A DNA stretch of 64,000 nt from Mesorhizobium sp. WSM3862 (GCF_002294985.1 NZ_NSGE01000006.1:359976-423975); one strand, 5' to 3'. Shown: positions 1-9,068, counted from the stretch's first letter. Notes: generated by a model not told the origin, from the sequence alone. Made by a program: numbers and translations.

Positions 1-1
1 G

Positions 2-151
2 CTCATGAAGGCGTACTTCAATCGTGCCGCCTTGACGGTGCCCGGCGTGGTCTCGGCGCAGACCTTCATCCAGTCCTGGACCGATCGGACTGTCACCGGC
101 CAGGTGCAGGTGACGGACGCGGCCGGCAACACCACCGCAGCGAGCTTCTAG
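2..151 (+). CDS. C-terminal fragment of a phage tail or baseplate protein (cut by window start)
   Basis: An open frame enters from the left edge and stops at 149-151, giving about 49 residues ending VTDAAGNTTAASF. The stop lies 3 bases before the start of the baseplate J gene, so it is the preceding gene of the same tail operon. By position it should be a baseplate component, but the fragment alone has no recognisable domain. Confidence 0.6.
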   Translation, partial: LMKAYFNRAALTVPGVVSAQTFIQSWTDRTVTGQVQVTDAAGNTTAASF

Positions 152-154
152 CAC

Positions 155-1591
155 ATGGTCGACACCACCAACGTTCCCCCGCCGCAATGGACGGACACGG
201 GGTTCCTGATCCCGTCGGCCGCGGAGGTGCTGGCGGGCGTGACCGAGGACATCAACGGCGCGTTCGGTGGCGTCCTCAATCCCGCGCTGAACACGCCGCA
301 GGGGCAGCTCGCCAGCAGCGAGACGGCGGTAATCGACGAGGTCAACTCGACGTTCCTCTATTTCACCAACCAGGTCGATCCCGCCTATGCGACCGGCCGG
401 ATGCAGGATGCGATCGCGCGCATCTACTTCATCGAGCGCAACCCGGCCCAGCCGACGGTCGTGCAGGCGCTCTGCAGTGGCTTGCCGGGCGTCGCCATCC
501 CGACGGGCTCGTTGGCCCTTGCCGAAGATGGCAACCAGTATCTGTGCACTGAGGATGGCGTCATCGGCGGCGACGGCACTGTCACCTTGCCGTTCGAGTG
601 CCTGGTGGTCGGGCCGATCCCATGCCCTGCCGGAAGCCTCGACCAGATTTTTCGAGCGATCCCCGGATGGGATTCGATCACGAACCCGGATGACGGCGTG
701 CTGGGCAACAATGTCGAGAGCCGGTCGGCTTTCGAGGCGCGCCGTGCTGCCTCCGTCGCGTTGAATTCGCAGGGCTCGCTTCCGTCGGTCCTGGGGGCCG
801 TGCTGGCGGTGCCGAACGTCATCGACGCGTTCGTGACAGAGAACGCCAGCAATGACGTCCAGACCATTGGCGGCATCTCGATCTATCCGAACTCGCTCTA
901 TGTCGCGGTGGTCGGCGGCGACGCTGACGATGTCGCGCAAGCGATCTGGTCGCGCAAAGCGCCCGGCTGCGCATACAACGGCAATACGACGGTCACGGTC
1001 TACGACCAGAGCCCCGGCTATGTCCCGCCGTACCCTGCCTATCGGGTGAGCTTCGAGATCCCCGATCCGTTGGCGATCCTGTTCGCGGTCAACATCGTCA
1101 ACACGCATCTCGTCCCCGCCGATGCCGCGACGCAAATCCAGAATGCCATCGTCAGCGCCTTTGCTGGCGGCGATGGTGGGCCGCGCGCGAAGATCGGCAC
1201 CACGCTATTTGCGAGCCGCTTCTACGCGCCCGTGGCTGCCCTTGGCTCGTGGGCGCAGATCATCTCGATCGAGGTAGGCTCGAACAACAACCCCAGCGCC
1301 GTCTTCACGGGCCAGATCGCCGGAACGATACTGACGGTCTCCGCCGTTGCGTCGGGGGAGCTGGCGGTCGGGCAGATCATTTCCGACACCACCGGCGCGC
1401 TGACCGTCGGCACCACCATCACGGCGCTCGGCACCGGCACGGACGGCACCGGTACCTATGTCGTCTCCAACAACAAGAATGTTTCGATCGAGACCATGAC
1501 GGCCGCGATCCCCAATCGCTTCGACATCGGCGTCAACATCGACCAGGTGCCGACAATCTCCCCCAACGACATCTTCGTCACCCTGACCTGA
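155..1591 (+). CDS. Phage baseplate J-like protein (gp47/JayE family)
   Basis: This 478-residue protein has the layout of baseplate J/gp47 wedge proteins of Mu- and P2-like contractile tails, which sit at the baseplate rim and trigger sheath contraction. The N-terminus (GFLIPSAAEVLAGVTEDING) and the middle (GWDSITNPDDGVLGNNVESRS, about residues 165-190) are typical of the family. A glycine/threonine-rich segment near residues 390-450 may be a lineage-specific insertion. It starts 3 bases after the previous gene and its stop is 2 bases before the next ATG, so it is tightly coupled in the tail operon. Confidence 0.85.
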   Translation: MVDTTNVPPPQWTDTGFLIPSAAEVLAGVTEDINGAFGGVLNPALNTPQGQLASSETAVIDEVNSTFLYFTNQVDPAYATGRMQDAIARIYFIERNPAQPTVVQALCSGLPGVAIPTGSLALAEDGNQYLCTEDGVIGGDGTVTLPFECLVVGPIPCPAGSLDQIFRAIPGWDSITNPDDGVLGNNVESRSAFEARRAASVALNSQGSLPSVLGAVLAVPNVIDAFVTENASNDVQTIGGISIYPNSLYVAVVGGDADDVAQAIWSRKAPGCAYNGNTTVTVYDQSPGYVPPYPAYRVSFEIPDPLAILFAVNIVNTHLVPADAATQIQNAIVSAFAGGDGGPRAKIGTTLFASRFYAPVAALGSWAQIISIEVGSNNNPSAVFTGQIAGTILTVSAVASGELAVGQIISDTTGALTVGTTITALGTGTDGTGTYVVSNNKNVSIETMTAAIPNRFDIGVNIDQVPTISPNDIFVTLT

Positions 1592-1593
1592 TC

Positions 1594-2343
1594 ATGGAAG
1601 ACACAGGACCTCCCTATCCCAGGCCGCCTTCCGGGATACCGAACGGCTTTGGCCAATTCGCCATTGGCATCAGCCCCATCGGCGATTTCCCGCCTTTTGA
1701 CGTTTGGCGCACTGTCATCAGCCAGTATGCGAATGCGCCCACGCTGACGCAGCTGATCGGGAACCTGTTCTCGTATCTCGACCAGACGGCCAACTTCGAT
1801 GCGTTCTTCGACTACATCTGGAACGTCGACACGGCGCAGGGCTATGGGCTCGACGTCTGGGGGCGCATCGTCGGCGTCAGCCGGGTTTTGCAGGTCACGA
1901 CCGGGGACTGGTTCGGCTTCGATGAGGCGAGGCCAGGAGCCGATCCGTTCGGCCAAGGCGCGTTCTATTCCGGCGCTCCGCTGACCTCGAATTTCGCGCT
2001 GTCGGACGAGGCATACCGCCGGCTCATTTTCGCCAAGGCGGCAGCCAACATCACTAACGGCTCGATCCCCGCGATCAACCAGATCCTGCTCAGCCTCTTC
2101 CCCAATAGAGGCAACGCCTACGTTACCGAGGGCGGCAATTACGGGACATGGTTCGGGTTCGAGGAGTCGCTGAACTCCGTCGGCTTCAACCAGGCATCGT
2201 TCTACGCGGGCTCGTCGATCGAGACGATGACGATGACCTACACCTTCGCGTTCCAGCTGACCCCTGTCGAACTCGCGATCGTCCAGAACTCCGGCGTCTT
2301 GCCGAAGCCAACCGGCGTCAAGGCGTCGGTCGTCATCATCTAA
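1594..2343 (+). CDS. DUF2612 phage baseplate protein
   Basis: A 249-residue protein directly after baseplate J. The central part (DVWGRIVGVSR, then the WFGFDEARPG region, then FALSDEAYRRLIFAKAAANI) resembles DUF2612 proteins, which replace gp48 in some contractile-tail phages. The segment WFGFDEA recurs later as WFGFEES with similar following residues, so there is an internal repeat of about 60 residues. It probably joins the baseplate wedge to the fibre network encoded next. Confidence 0.75.
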   Translation: MEDTGPPYPRPPSGIPNGFGQFAIGISPIGDFPPFDVWRTVISQYANAPTLTQLIGNLFSYLDQTANFDAFFDYIWNVDTAQGYGLDVWGRIVGVSRVLQVTTGDWFGFDEARPGADPFGQGAFYSGAPLTSNFALSDEAYRRLIFAKAAANITNGSIPAINQILLSLFPNRGNAYVTEGGNYGTWFGFEESLNSVGFNQASFYAGSSIETMTMTYTFAFQLTPVELAIVQNSGVLPKPTGVKASVVII

Positions 2344-2353
2344 GGATCCCTCC

Positions 2354-3829
2354 ATGAAGCTTTCCGCCTTGCCTGCCAAGTTCCCCGTCGCTTGGGGAGC
2401 TTCGGCGAGCCCGAGCTACATCCGCTCCATCCCGCTCGGCTCGCAGATCGGGATTGTGAATGGCGCGGCCTCCCTGACCGACGGCTTTCCGCCACTCAAC
2501 TTCCTGCCGGTCGGGTCGGGCGGCGTGCCGCCGTTCGGCCAGGACATGAACGGCATTCTGCAGCAGATCACGCAATGGTCGCAGTGGCAGAATGCAGGCG
2601 GTCTGGTCCCCTACGATCCGGCCTTCTCGGCAGCGATCGGCGGGTATCCCAAGAGCGCGTTGCTGGCCGGCGCGGCGACCGGCGTCGTTTGGCTGAGCAC
2701 GGCCGACGACAATACGTCCGACCCTGATACGAGCGGCGCGAATTGGGTCAACATCGGAGCCGCATCCGCGCCCATCATGGTCGGTACCGATGCGGGCTCG
2801 GCCAATGTCTGCACCGCCACGGTCCTGCCGGCGCCGGGCGCTTATGTCGACGGCCAGATCTTCGTCGTCCAGAAGGCCGCGTTCGACAACAACGGCGCCA
2901 TGACGGGCAACATTGACGGGCTCGGTACACATCCTATCGTCAACATGGACGGGACCGCGCTGACGGCAAAGCAATGGCCAGCGAGCGCCACGGGCATCCT
3001 CGAGTTCAACAACGCGACGACGTCGTTCCGTCTGCTCAACCCGGCTGTGACAGTAGCCGCCAACGCGGGCCTTGCCGCGACCGATCAGCAGGTCCTTTCG
3101 CTGAGCATCACGAGTTTGCCGGCACCCACCGGCGCACTTTCCTTGAACGACAGCCTTCCGCTGCACGTGGTGGCGGACGGTGCGGACCGCGAGGTCACCC
3201 TTTCGGCGCTCGCCGCTATTCTCCCCGGCGCGATGAAGGCCATGCGCGTCATGACGGCGAGCGGAACCTACGTGCCGACGGTCGGTGCCAAGAGCATGCT
3301 CGTCTTTGCCACGGGCGCAGGCGGTGCTGGTGGCGGTAATGCCACGGCGAACGGCTTCACTGGCGGCGGCGGAAGCGCGGGCGGAACGGCGGTCTATTTC
3401 GGCGCGGTATCGCAGCAGACCGTCACCATCGGGGCCGGCGGCGTCCCCAATCCATCGTCTGGTTCCGATCTCATCGGCGGTTCCGGCGGGACAACCTCTT
3501 TCGGCGCTCTTGCCGTCGCTACCGGCGGCATTGGCGGTTCTTCCAGCGGCACCAATTCATTTGGCGCGGGCGGCCAAGGGGTGGGGACCGGAACCGCCGG
3601 GACCCTCTTGATCCACGGCGGCGGCGGATCGCCCGGTTCCGGCCATGAAGGCGGTTGCGGTGGCACCTCGTTTTGGGGTGGCGGCGGCTACGGCGGCGCA
3701 ACTCCTTCGACCGGGGTCCAGGTACCCGGCGGTCCGGGCTCTCTCGGCGGCGGCGGTGGTGGTGGCGACGGCGGCGGGCCCGGCGGGGCCGGCGGCAACG
3801 GTGTGGTCGTCATCTTCGAATTCGACTGA
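2354..3829 (+). CDS. Phage tail fibre protein with glycine-rich C-terminal domain
   Basis: A 491-residue protein. The N-terminal 150 residues (PPFGQDMNGILQQITQWSQW) resemble the tail-attachment part of fibre proteins. From about residue 295 (MTASGTYVPTVGAKSMLVFA) to the end the chain is dominated by GG and GGG runs, as in polyglycine-rich adhesin domains of phage tips. It is followed by a second fibre gene with the same type of tail. The probable role is host-receptor recognition. Confidence 0.75.
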   Translation: MKLSALPAKFPVAWGASASPSYIRSIPLGSQIGIVNGAASLTDGFPPLNFLPVGSGGVPPFGQDMNGILQQITQWSQWQNAGGLVPYDPAFSAAIGGYPKSALLAGAATGVVWLSTADDNTSDPDTSGANWVNIGAASAPIMVGTDAGSANVCTATVLPAPGAYVDGQIFVVQKAAFDNNGAMTGNIDGLGTHPIVNMDGTALTAKQWPASATGILEFNNATTSFRLLNPAVTVAANAGLAATDQQVLSLSITSLPAPTGALSLNDSLPLHVVADGADREVTLSALAAILPGAMKAMRVMTASGTYVPTVGAKSMLVFATGAGGAGGGNATANGFTGGGGSAGGTAVYFGAVSQQTVTIGAGGVPNPSSGSDLIGGSGGTTSFGALAVATGGIGGSSSGTNSFGAGGQGVGTGTAGTLLIHGGGGSPGSGHEGGCGGTSFWGGGGYGGATPSTGVQVPGGPGSLGGGGGGGDGGGPGGAGGNGVVVIFEFD

Positions 3830-3887
3830 TCGTAGCATCGTCGCGCTCGCGTAAGCCAACCACTCACACACATTCGGATTGGGACAA

Positions 3888-5861
3888 ATGAATCCCTTCA
3901 GCTACGGCAATGTCCTGACCGCTGGCCAGTGGAGCTATCTGTTCTCGCAGAAGCAGGACGCGCTCGGCTATACCCCGGTGAACCGGGGCGGCGACACGAT
4001 GCAAGGGCCGCTCAACACCCAGGCTTCTACGTCCGACGGCGCTGGATTCAGCATCCCTCCTGGCGCGGCTCCGGGAGTACCCGTCGATGGCCAGATCTGG
4101 ATGACCATCTTTGGGCTCTTCTTCCAGATCGGCGGGAAAACGATCGGTCCGATCGCCAACGGCACCATCGTTGGGCCTTCGAACTCCGTGGTGGGCGATA
4201 TTCCCGTTTTCTCCACGACCGGCGGCACTGCCCTTACCGACAGCGGGATCTCGCTCGCTTCGCAGCTCCCCAACCTCATCCTGGCTACTCCAGCCTTCGG
4301 AAGCGGAGTGCCCGCGTTCCGAGCGCTGATCGGGGCTGATCTACCTACGCCGCAGCCCGTGGCCCTTGGTGGCGTAAAATCTGCGGCGGCTCCACCCCAT
4401 CAGTTCGGGACCGGAGTCGACACCAGCGGCAACCCGACGTTCGCTCAGCCGGCGATCGGCGACGTCTCGGGCCTTGCCGCGAACATGCTGGCCTTTCTTG
4501 CCGGCGGCACGAGCGCCCAGCTCGCCGCGGCGATGGTCGACGAGACAGGCAGCGGTCCGCTTGTCTTCGCCACGGGCCCCACCATTGCTCTCGGAACGGC
4601 CTCGACCGCCGTCACGCAGACGCCCGGCGACAACTCGACCAAGCTGGCGACGACCGCCTATGTGCAGGCAGCGATCTTCGCCACCACGACGCTGCCGGCG
4701 ACCCGGCTTGCCACGACCACCGCGCTTCCGGCGGTCACCTATGCCAACGGAGCATCCGGCGTCGGTGCCACGCTTACCGCCTCTGCTAACGGTGCTTTGA
4801 CGGTAGATGGCGTGGCCGCGAACCTCAACGACGTGATCCTGGTCAAGAACCAGGCCTCGTCGTTCCAGAACGGCATCTACACGGTAACGGCCACCGGTAG
4901 CGCGGGCGCGCCTTTCGTCCTGACGCGTGCGACCTACTACAATCTCTCCGCCGACATCGATCTTGGCGACCAGACGTTCGTAACGGGTGGAGCGACGCAG
5001 GGCGCCACGACCTGGACGCAGAATGCCAAGGAAAACCCGGTCATTGGCACCGACCCGATCACGTTCGCCCAGACGGCGGGCGTCGGTTCCTACACTGCCG
5101 GCAATGGCCTCACCTTGGCGGGCACACAGTTCGCGATCGACACGACGATCGTCACTGACCTGTCCTCGGCGCAGTCGCTCTCCAACAAGACGCTGGTGAG
5201 TCCGGCACTCAGCGGCGTGCCCACAGCTCCGACTGCAGCGGCAGGCACGAGCAGCGCGCAGATCGCCAGCACGGCATTTGCGGCGACCGCAGCTGCCGGC
5301 ACGCTCGTCAACGTCCAGGTAAAGACTGCCTCGGGCACCTATACGCCGACCGCAGGCGCAAGCCGTGCAATCGTCTTCGTGACGGGCGGCGGCGCTGGCG
5401 GCACGACCGGCACGGGCAGCGGCAGTGAAAGCGGCGGTGGCGCTGGCGCCACGGCCATCTTCTTCATGAACGGTGTCTCGGCACAGACCGTTACAATTGG
5501 TTCGGGCGGCGCTGCCGGCGCCGCAGGTGGATCATCCGCATTCGGCACTATCACTGCGAACGGTGGCTCTGCCGCAGCCTCTCAGAGCCTCGGTGGCCGG
5601 GGCGGCACGGCAGTCAACGGCACACTCAACCTCGGCGGCGGCGACGGTGGCTCCGGCACCAATGCGACCGGCAACTCCCAAGGCGGCGAGGGCGGCGCCA
5701 GCTTTTGGGGCGGCGGTGGCGCGGGCGGCCAGACCGCTAACAGCCACAATGCCGGCGCGGCCGCGCAGGCATACGGCGCTGGCGGCGGCGGCGGTTCGTA
5801 CAGCGCTGGCGCTGGCGGCGCTGGCGCGCCCGGCGTCGTTCTCATACTCGAGTTCAAATAA
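3888..5861 (+). CDS. Second phage tail fibre protein with glycine-rich tip
   Basis: About 657 residues. I chose the ATG at 3888 (MNPFSYGNVLTAGQW) over the in-frame TTG at 3879. The N-terminal region (QDALGYTPVNRGGDTM) carries the short motif seen in many tail fibres near their attachment end. The middle has repeated collar-like strands (TKLATTAYVQAAI, SSAQIASTAFAA). The C-terminus from about residue 485 (VKTASGTYTPTAGASRAIVF) is homologous to the glycine-rich tip of the preceding gene. Two fibres sharing one tip module suggest duplication and host-range diversification. Confidence 0.75.
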   Translation: MNPFSYGNVLTAGQWSYLFSQKQDALGYTPVNRGGDTMQGPLNTQASTSDGAGFSIPPGAAPGVPVDGQIWMTIFGLFFQIGGKTIGPIANGTIVGPSNSVVGDIPVFSTTGGTALTDSGISLASQLPNLILATPAFGSGVPAFRALIGADLPTPQPVALGGVKSAAAPPHQFGTGVDTSGNPTFAQPAIGDVSGLAANMLAFLAGGTSAQLAAAMVDETGSGPLVFATGPTIALGTASTAVTQTPGDNSTKLATTAYVQAAIFATTTLPATRLATTTALPAVTYANGASGVGATLTASANGALTVDGVAANLNDVILVKNQASSFQNGIYTVTATGSAGAPFVLTRATYYNLSADIDLGDQTFVTGGATQGATTWTQNAKENPVIGTDPITFAQTAGVGSYTAGNGLTLAGTQFAIDTTIVTDLSSAQSLSNKTLVSPALSGVPTAPTAAAGTSSAQIASTAFAATAAAGTLVNVQVKTASGTYTPTAGASRAIVFVTGGGAGGTTGTGSGSESGGGAGATAIFFMNGVSAQTVTIGSGGAAGAAGGSSAFGTITANGGSAAASQSLGGRGGTAVNGTLNLGGGDGGSGTNATGNSQGGEGGASFWGGGGAGGQTANSHNAGAAAQAYGAGGGGGSYSAGAGGAGAPGVVLILEFK

Positions 5862-5873
5862 GGATCGCATTTC

Positions 5874-6266
5874 ATGCAACTGGCAGTCATCCAAGGCACC
5901 GACGTCGTCAACATCATCGAGGGCGACCCGACCTTCACGCTCGACGGCTTCACGATCGTCCCGCTCGCGGAGCCGGGCTATATCGGCGGCACCTATATCA
6001 ATGGCGCGTTCAGCTCTCCCCCGACACCGCCTCCCGTTGTGCCGGAAAGCGTGTCGGCTCGGCAATTCCACCTCCAACTAAGCGTTGCCGGTTTGCGCGC
6101 CCAGGTCACCGCCTGGATCGGAACGCAGCCTGTCGAGGTGCAAGACGCCTACGAATACAGCGGCAGCTTCGTGCGCAGCGAGCCGATGATGGAAACCGGT
6201 TTCGCGGCGCTCGGCTACACCTCCGATCAGATCGACGCGTTTTTCACGGCCGCCGCCCTGCTCTGA
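5874..6266 (+). CDS. Small phage tail protein downstream of fibres, possible fibre chaperone
   Basis: 130 residues, soluble, with a proline-rich linker (SSPPTPPPVVPES) around residues 48-60 and a C-terminal part (QVTAWIGTQPVEVQDAYEYS). Its place, directly after a tail fibre and before lysis genes, is where tail-fibre assembly proteins usually lie. I do not recognise a specific family, so the chaperone role is inference from position. Confidence 0.55.
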   Translation: MQLAVIQGTDVVNIIEGDPTFTLDGFTIVPLAEPGYIGGTYINGAFSSPPTPPPVVPESVSARQFHLQLSVAGLRAQVTAWIGTQPVEVQDAYEYSGSFVRSEPMMETGFAALGYTSDQIDAFFTAAALL

Positions 6267-6305
6267 CGGCCGCCCACCGACCCCCTATTCCCGAAAGGAA
6301 CTGTT

Positions 6306-7076
6306 ATGCGTCTCGTCGCTGACGTGCGCCGCGTGGTGCTGTTGTCCCTGAGTTTCTGGATGCAGGTGTTCGGCCTCGCCGTGCTCGTCCTGCCTGAACT
6401 CTGGTATCGCGTGACCGGCCAGGACTACGACCCAAACGTCGCATGGTGGCTCGGCGTGCTCCTGCTGCTCGCCGGCATTGTTGGCCGGGTCTACCAGCAG
6501 GGACTGTCGGCATGGAAGGAATGGATCCGCATCATTGCCGTGGCGGCGATCGCCTTCGCTTTGGCGCTCCTGCTCGCATGGCCCTCCGGCGCAAGCCCTT
6601 TGGGTGGCAGTCCGGCGACCGAGGCACAGACGCTCGACATCGCCGTGCCGTTCATCGCCAGGAAGGAAGGCGAAAAGCTGGTCGCCTATAGGGACTCCGT
6701 TGGGGTCCCGACCATCGGCTTTGGCCATACCGCCGGTGTGCATATGGGCATGGTGATCACGCACCAGCAGGCGCTCGACATGCTACGCCAGGACGTCGCC
6801 TCGCACCGCACCGGGCTGCACCGATATTTCACACCGGCGACGATCGACATCCGCCTGCCTGCCACGCGTGACGCGGCCTACACCTCGTTGGCGTTCAACG
6901 TCGGTCCTGCCGGCGCGGGCAAGAGCACGGCAACGCGCCGCCTCAACGCTGGTAACGTCGTGGGCGGCTGTCAGGCGCTGACCTGGTTCGATGAGGCCGG
7001 CCACAGGGTGCTTCGCGGCCTGTGGGAACGGCGCCAGCAGGAAAAGGCGCTTTGCATGATAGGCGCAAGCCGATGA
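6306..7076 (+). CDS. Holin-like membrane domain fused to GH24 phage lysozyme
   Basis: A 256-residue endolysin that hydrolyses peptidoglycan. Residues 1-100 carry three hydrophobic segments (about 11-33, 45-63, 74-93), unlike usual soluble or SAR lysozymes. From residue 108 the GH24 domain shows the T4-lysozyme triad spacing: Glu121, Asp130 and Thr136 (compare T4 Glu11, Asp20, Thr26). The C-terminal half has FNVGPAGAGKST and the WERRQQEKALC end typical of GH24 enzymes. A ribosome site (GAAAGGAA) precedes the ATG. The stop overlaps the next start (ATGA). The membrane domain may act as a holin or anchor. Confidence 0.85.
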   Translation: MRLVADVRRVVLLSLSFWMQVFGLAVLVLPELWYRVTGQDYDPNVAWWLGVLLLLAGIVGRVYQQGLSAWKEWIRIIAVAAIAFALALLLAWPSGASPLGGSPATEAQTLDIAVPFIARKEGEKLVAYRDSVGVPTIGFGHTAGVHMGMVITHQQALDMLRQDVASHRTGLHRYFTPATIDIRLPATRDAAYTSLAFNVGPAGAGKSTATRRLNAGNVVGGCQALTWFDEAGHRVLRGLWERRQQEKALCMIGASR

Positions 7077-7555
7077 TGCTCGCTTTCCTAGCACCGGTTC
7101 TGGCCGTCCTCGGCCCGATCCGGACCTTCTGCACCAGCCGCGTCGGCCTGCCGCTCGTCGTCGCCGGCGGCATCATTCTCTTTTACGAGGGACTGCCGCT
7201 CGGCCCGCTGCGCGACATCCCCTATGTCGGTCCGGAGCTGACCAGTCTCGTCGGGGGTCGCGTCGGTCGAGCATATGCCGACGGCCAAAAGGCCGAGGAC
7301 GCGCTGTGGCAGGAAAAGATCAAGCTCGCCGCCATCGCCGAAGCGGCCGACACCAAGACGCGGCAGCAGGACATCGACGCCGCGGCACAAGCCTACATCG
7401 ACAAGCAGCATAGCGACGCCGGCCGCATTGCCGACCTGGTGCGCGCGCAGAAGGACCAAGACAATGCACCGCCCGTTTCGACGAACCCTTCTGGCTGCAA
7501 GCCTGATGGCATCTCTGCAGGGGTGTCAGAGCGCCTCGACGCCATCGGTCGATAG
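7073..7555 (+). CDS. Inner-membrane spanin-like protein (Rz)
   Basis: 160 residues. The start was chosen at the ATG overlapping the lysozyme stop. One or two hydrophobic segments occupy residues 1-45, followed by a charged helix (about 60-135: DGQKAEDALWQEKIKLAAIA onward) likely to form a periplasmic coiled coil. This is the plan of i-spanins, which fuse inner and outer membranes at the last step of lysis. The Rz1 partner is embedded in its 3' end in another frame. Confidence 0.75.
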   Translation: MMLAFLAPVLAVLGPIRTFCTSRVGLPLVVAGGIILFYEGLPLGPLRDIPYVGPELTSLVGGRVGRAYADGQKAEDALWQEKIKLAAIAEAADTKTRQQDIDAAAQAYIDKQHSDAGRIADLVRAQKDQDNAPPVSTNPSGCKPDGISAGVSERLDAIGR

Positions 7556-7748
7556 CCTGGCGCCGAAGCCTACCGCTCACATCGATCCGAGTGTGATGCA
7601 AGAATGCCGAGGTGTCGTCGATGTCCCGCACACCTTCATCCCATATGATCAGGCGATCCTCCTTTGGGCGAAGGATCGGGCATCGCTTGGCGATTGCAAA
7701 CGCCTCGACCACGCCAAGGGCGACACCATCAAGGCGCTCGTGAAATGA
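7464..7748 (+). CDS. Outer-membrane lipoprotein spanin (Rz1), nested start inside Rz
   Basis: 94 residues with basic N-terminus and a lipobox LQGC (Cys21), so it should be a signal-peptidase-II-processed lipoprotein. It starts inside Rz in a different frame and runs past its end, the classic overlapping Rz/Rz1 arrangement. The mature part has two further cysteines (QECRG, GDCKR). The stop overlaps the next gene by 4 bases (ATGA). Confidence 0.8.
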   Translation: MHRPFRRTLLAASLMASLQGCQSASTPSVDSLAPKPTAHIDPSVMQECRGVVDVPHTFIPYDQAILLWAKDRASLGDCKRLDHAKGDTIKALVK

Positions 7749-8056
7749 GCGGTGGTGCAGTGCCTCAACGTCTTCGCGAACTCGACCCGGAAACCATCCT
7801 CTGGCTTGATCGCCTCGACAGCAAGCAGCGTGAGGCCCTTATCTGGGCTGGCCGCCTCAAGCCCGAACAGCGGGATCGGCTCGATGATTTCCTCGATATG
7901 GACGAGGATCACTTCCAGGCGGGGTTCGCGGTGGTGAAGCTCTGGACGCGGCTACGCTGGCTGGGGTCCACATCGATGTGGATCATTTTGACGGTTGCGG
8001 GGTTGTTGCTGGCGTTGACCCAGATCATCGACCAGTTGAAGGGATCCAAGCTGTGA
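7745..8056 (+). CDS. Small phage membrane protein in lysis cassette
   Basis: 103 residues: an acidic, helical cytoplasmic part (ELDPETILWLDRLDSKQREA) followed by one C-terminal transmembrane helix (MWIILTVAGLLLALTQII, about residues 78-95). It is translationally coupled on both sides (ATGA with Rz1, GTGA with the next gene). It may be an antiholin or accessory holin, but no family is recognised. Confidence 0.65.
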   Translation: MSGGAVPQRLRELDPETILWLDRLDSKQREALIWAGRLKPEQRDRLDDFLDMDEDHFQAGFAVVKLWTRLRWLGSTSMWIILTVAGLLLALTQIIDQLKGSKL

Positions 8057-8163
8057 GGCTGCCGCGCACCGCTTCCGAAGTTCTGACCGGTCTGATTTTC
8101 CTCTTGGCCGGGGCTCTCGGGGTGTTGCTCTACCTGCAGATAGCACAGGCGCTCACCCTGTAA
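8053..8163 (+). CDS. 36-residue single-helix membrane protein
   Basis: A GTG start at 8053 overlaps the preceding stop (GTGA). The product has a short basic N-terminus and one long hydrophobic helix (VLTGLIFLLAGALGVLLYLQ). Being the last gene before a strong terminator and tightly coupled, it is probably a real tiny lysis-cassette protein such as a holin accessory. Confidence 0.55.
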   Translation: MRLPRTASEVLTGLIFLLAGALGVLLYLQIAQALTL

Positions 8164-8187
8164 TTCCCTTCTCATCACTTTCAGTCT

Positions 8188-8219
8188 CCCCATCGGCTTC
8201 GGCCGATGGGGTCTCTTTT
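8188..8219 (+). terminator. Rho-independent terminator of prophage lysis operon
   Basis: A perfect 10-bp stem (CCCCATCGGC / GCCGATGGGG) with a stable TTCG loop is followed by TCTCTTTT. It closes the tail/lysis operon 24 bases after the last gene. Confidence 0.9.
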
Positions 8220-8318
8220 GCATTCTCGGCCTAGCCGCGCCGGCCGGGATTCATCTGAAGGTTTTTATCAGCTATTGTGCGCAATCATGACGCGCAGTGC
8301 CGCCCAGGAGGACTTCAT

Positions 8319-9068
8319 ATGGCTGACACCACGATCGAATGGACCGACGCCACTTGGAACCCGGTAGCCGGGTGTACGATCCTTACCGCAGGCTGCACGA
8401 ATTGCTATGCCATGAGAATGGCCGCCAGGCTGGAAGCCATGGGAATGGAGAAGTACCATGGCCTGACCCGCAAAAGTGGGGGTCGTGCGAAGTGGACCGG
8501 CAAAGTGGTAACTGACCCGAAGTCGCTCGCGATACCGGCAACCTGGTCAAAGCCGCGCCGGGTGTTTGTGAATTCTATGTCAGACCTATTCCATGTTGAT
8601 GTGCCACCGGATTTCATCCGCGAAGTCTGGGCGGTGATGGAGCAAACGCCCCGGCATACCTATCAAATCCTCACGAAGCGGCCAGAGGTGATGGCAGAAG
8701 TCCTGTCGCGAGGTGACTTTCCTGTGCTTTCAAACGTGTGGCTGGGGACCAGCGTTGAGGATGGCCGCGTGCTACATCGTCTCGACGATTTGCGACGTGT
8801 TCCTGCGGCCATCCGCTTCATCTCATTTGAGCCCTTGATCAGTTCCGTAGCTGGCGCCGACCTTGTCGATATTCATTGGGCGATCGTCGGTGGCGAGTCG
8901 GGGCCTGGCGCCCGGGAGATGAATCCGCGGTGGGTCGACGAGATCGAGGCCATGTGCAGGCGGAGCCGAACGGCATTCTTCTTCAAGCAATGGGGCGGCC
9001 GCAACAAGAAGGCAGCTGGGCGCGTGTTGAATGGTCAAACCTATGACGAGATGCCAGCGACAGTTTAG
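8319..9068 (+). CDS. Phage Gp37/Gp68 family protein (DUF5131), three-Cys motif
   Basis: 249 residues starting at the ATG at 8319, after CAGGAGGA. The N-terminus IEWTDATWNPVAGC, the cysteine cluster CTILTAGCTNC (about residues 18-28) and VFVNSMSDLFH are hallmarks of DUF5131. This family is thought to be distantly related to radical-SAM proteins and to bind a cluster through the three cysteines. The middle has TKRPEVMAEVL and GGESGPGARE, also typical. It overlaps by 4 bases, tail to tail, with the TcmP gene, its known genomic partner. Biological function is not established; it lies at the end of a prophage, as cargo genes often do. Confidence 0.85.
   Translation: MADTTIEWTDATWNPVAGCTILTAGCTNCYAMRMAARLEAMGMEKYHGLTRKSGGRAKWTGKVVTDPKSLAIPATWSKPRRVFVNSMSDLFHVDVPPDFIREVWAVMEQTPRHTYQILTKRPEVMAEVLSRGDFPVLSNVWLGTSVEDGRVLHRLDDLRRVPAAIRFISFEPLISSVAGADLVDIHWAIVGGESGPGAREMNPRWVDEIEAMCRRSRTAFFFKQWGGRNKKAAGRVLNGQTYDEMPATV

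Noticed and set aside
1249..2343. Upstream extension of the DUF2612 frame to 1249
   Set aside because: The extra part lies inside the baseplate J gene and is His/Arg-rich low-complexity out-of-frame sequence; the ATG at 1594 directly follows the previous stop.
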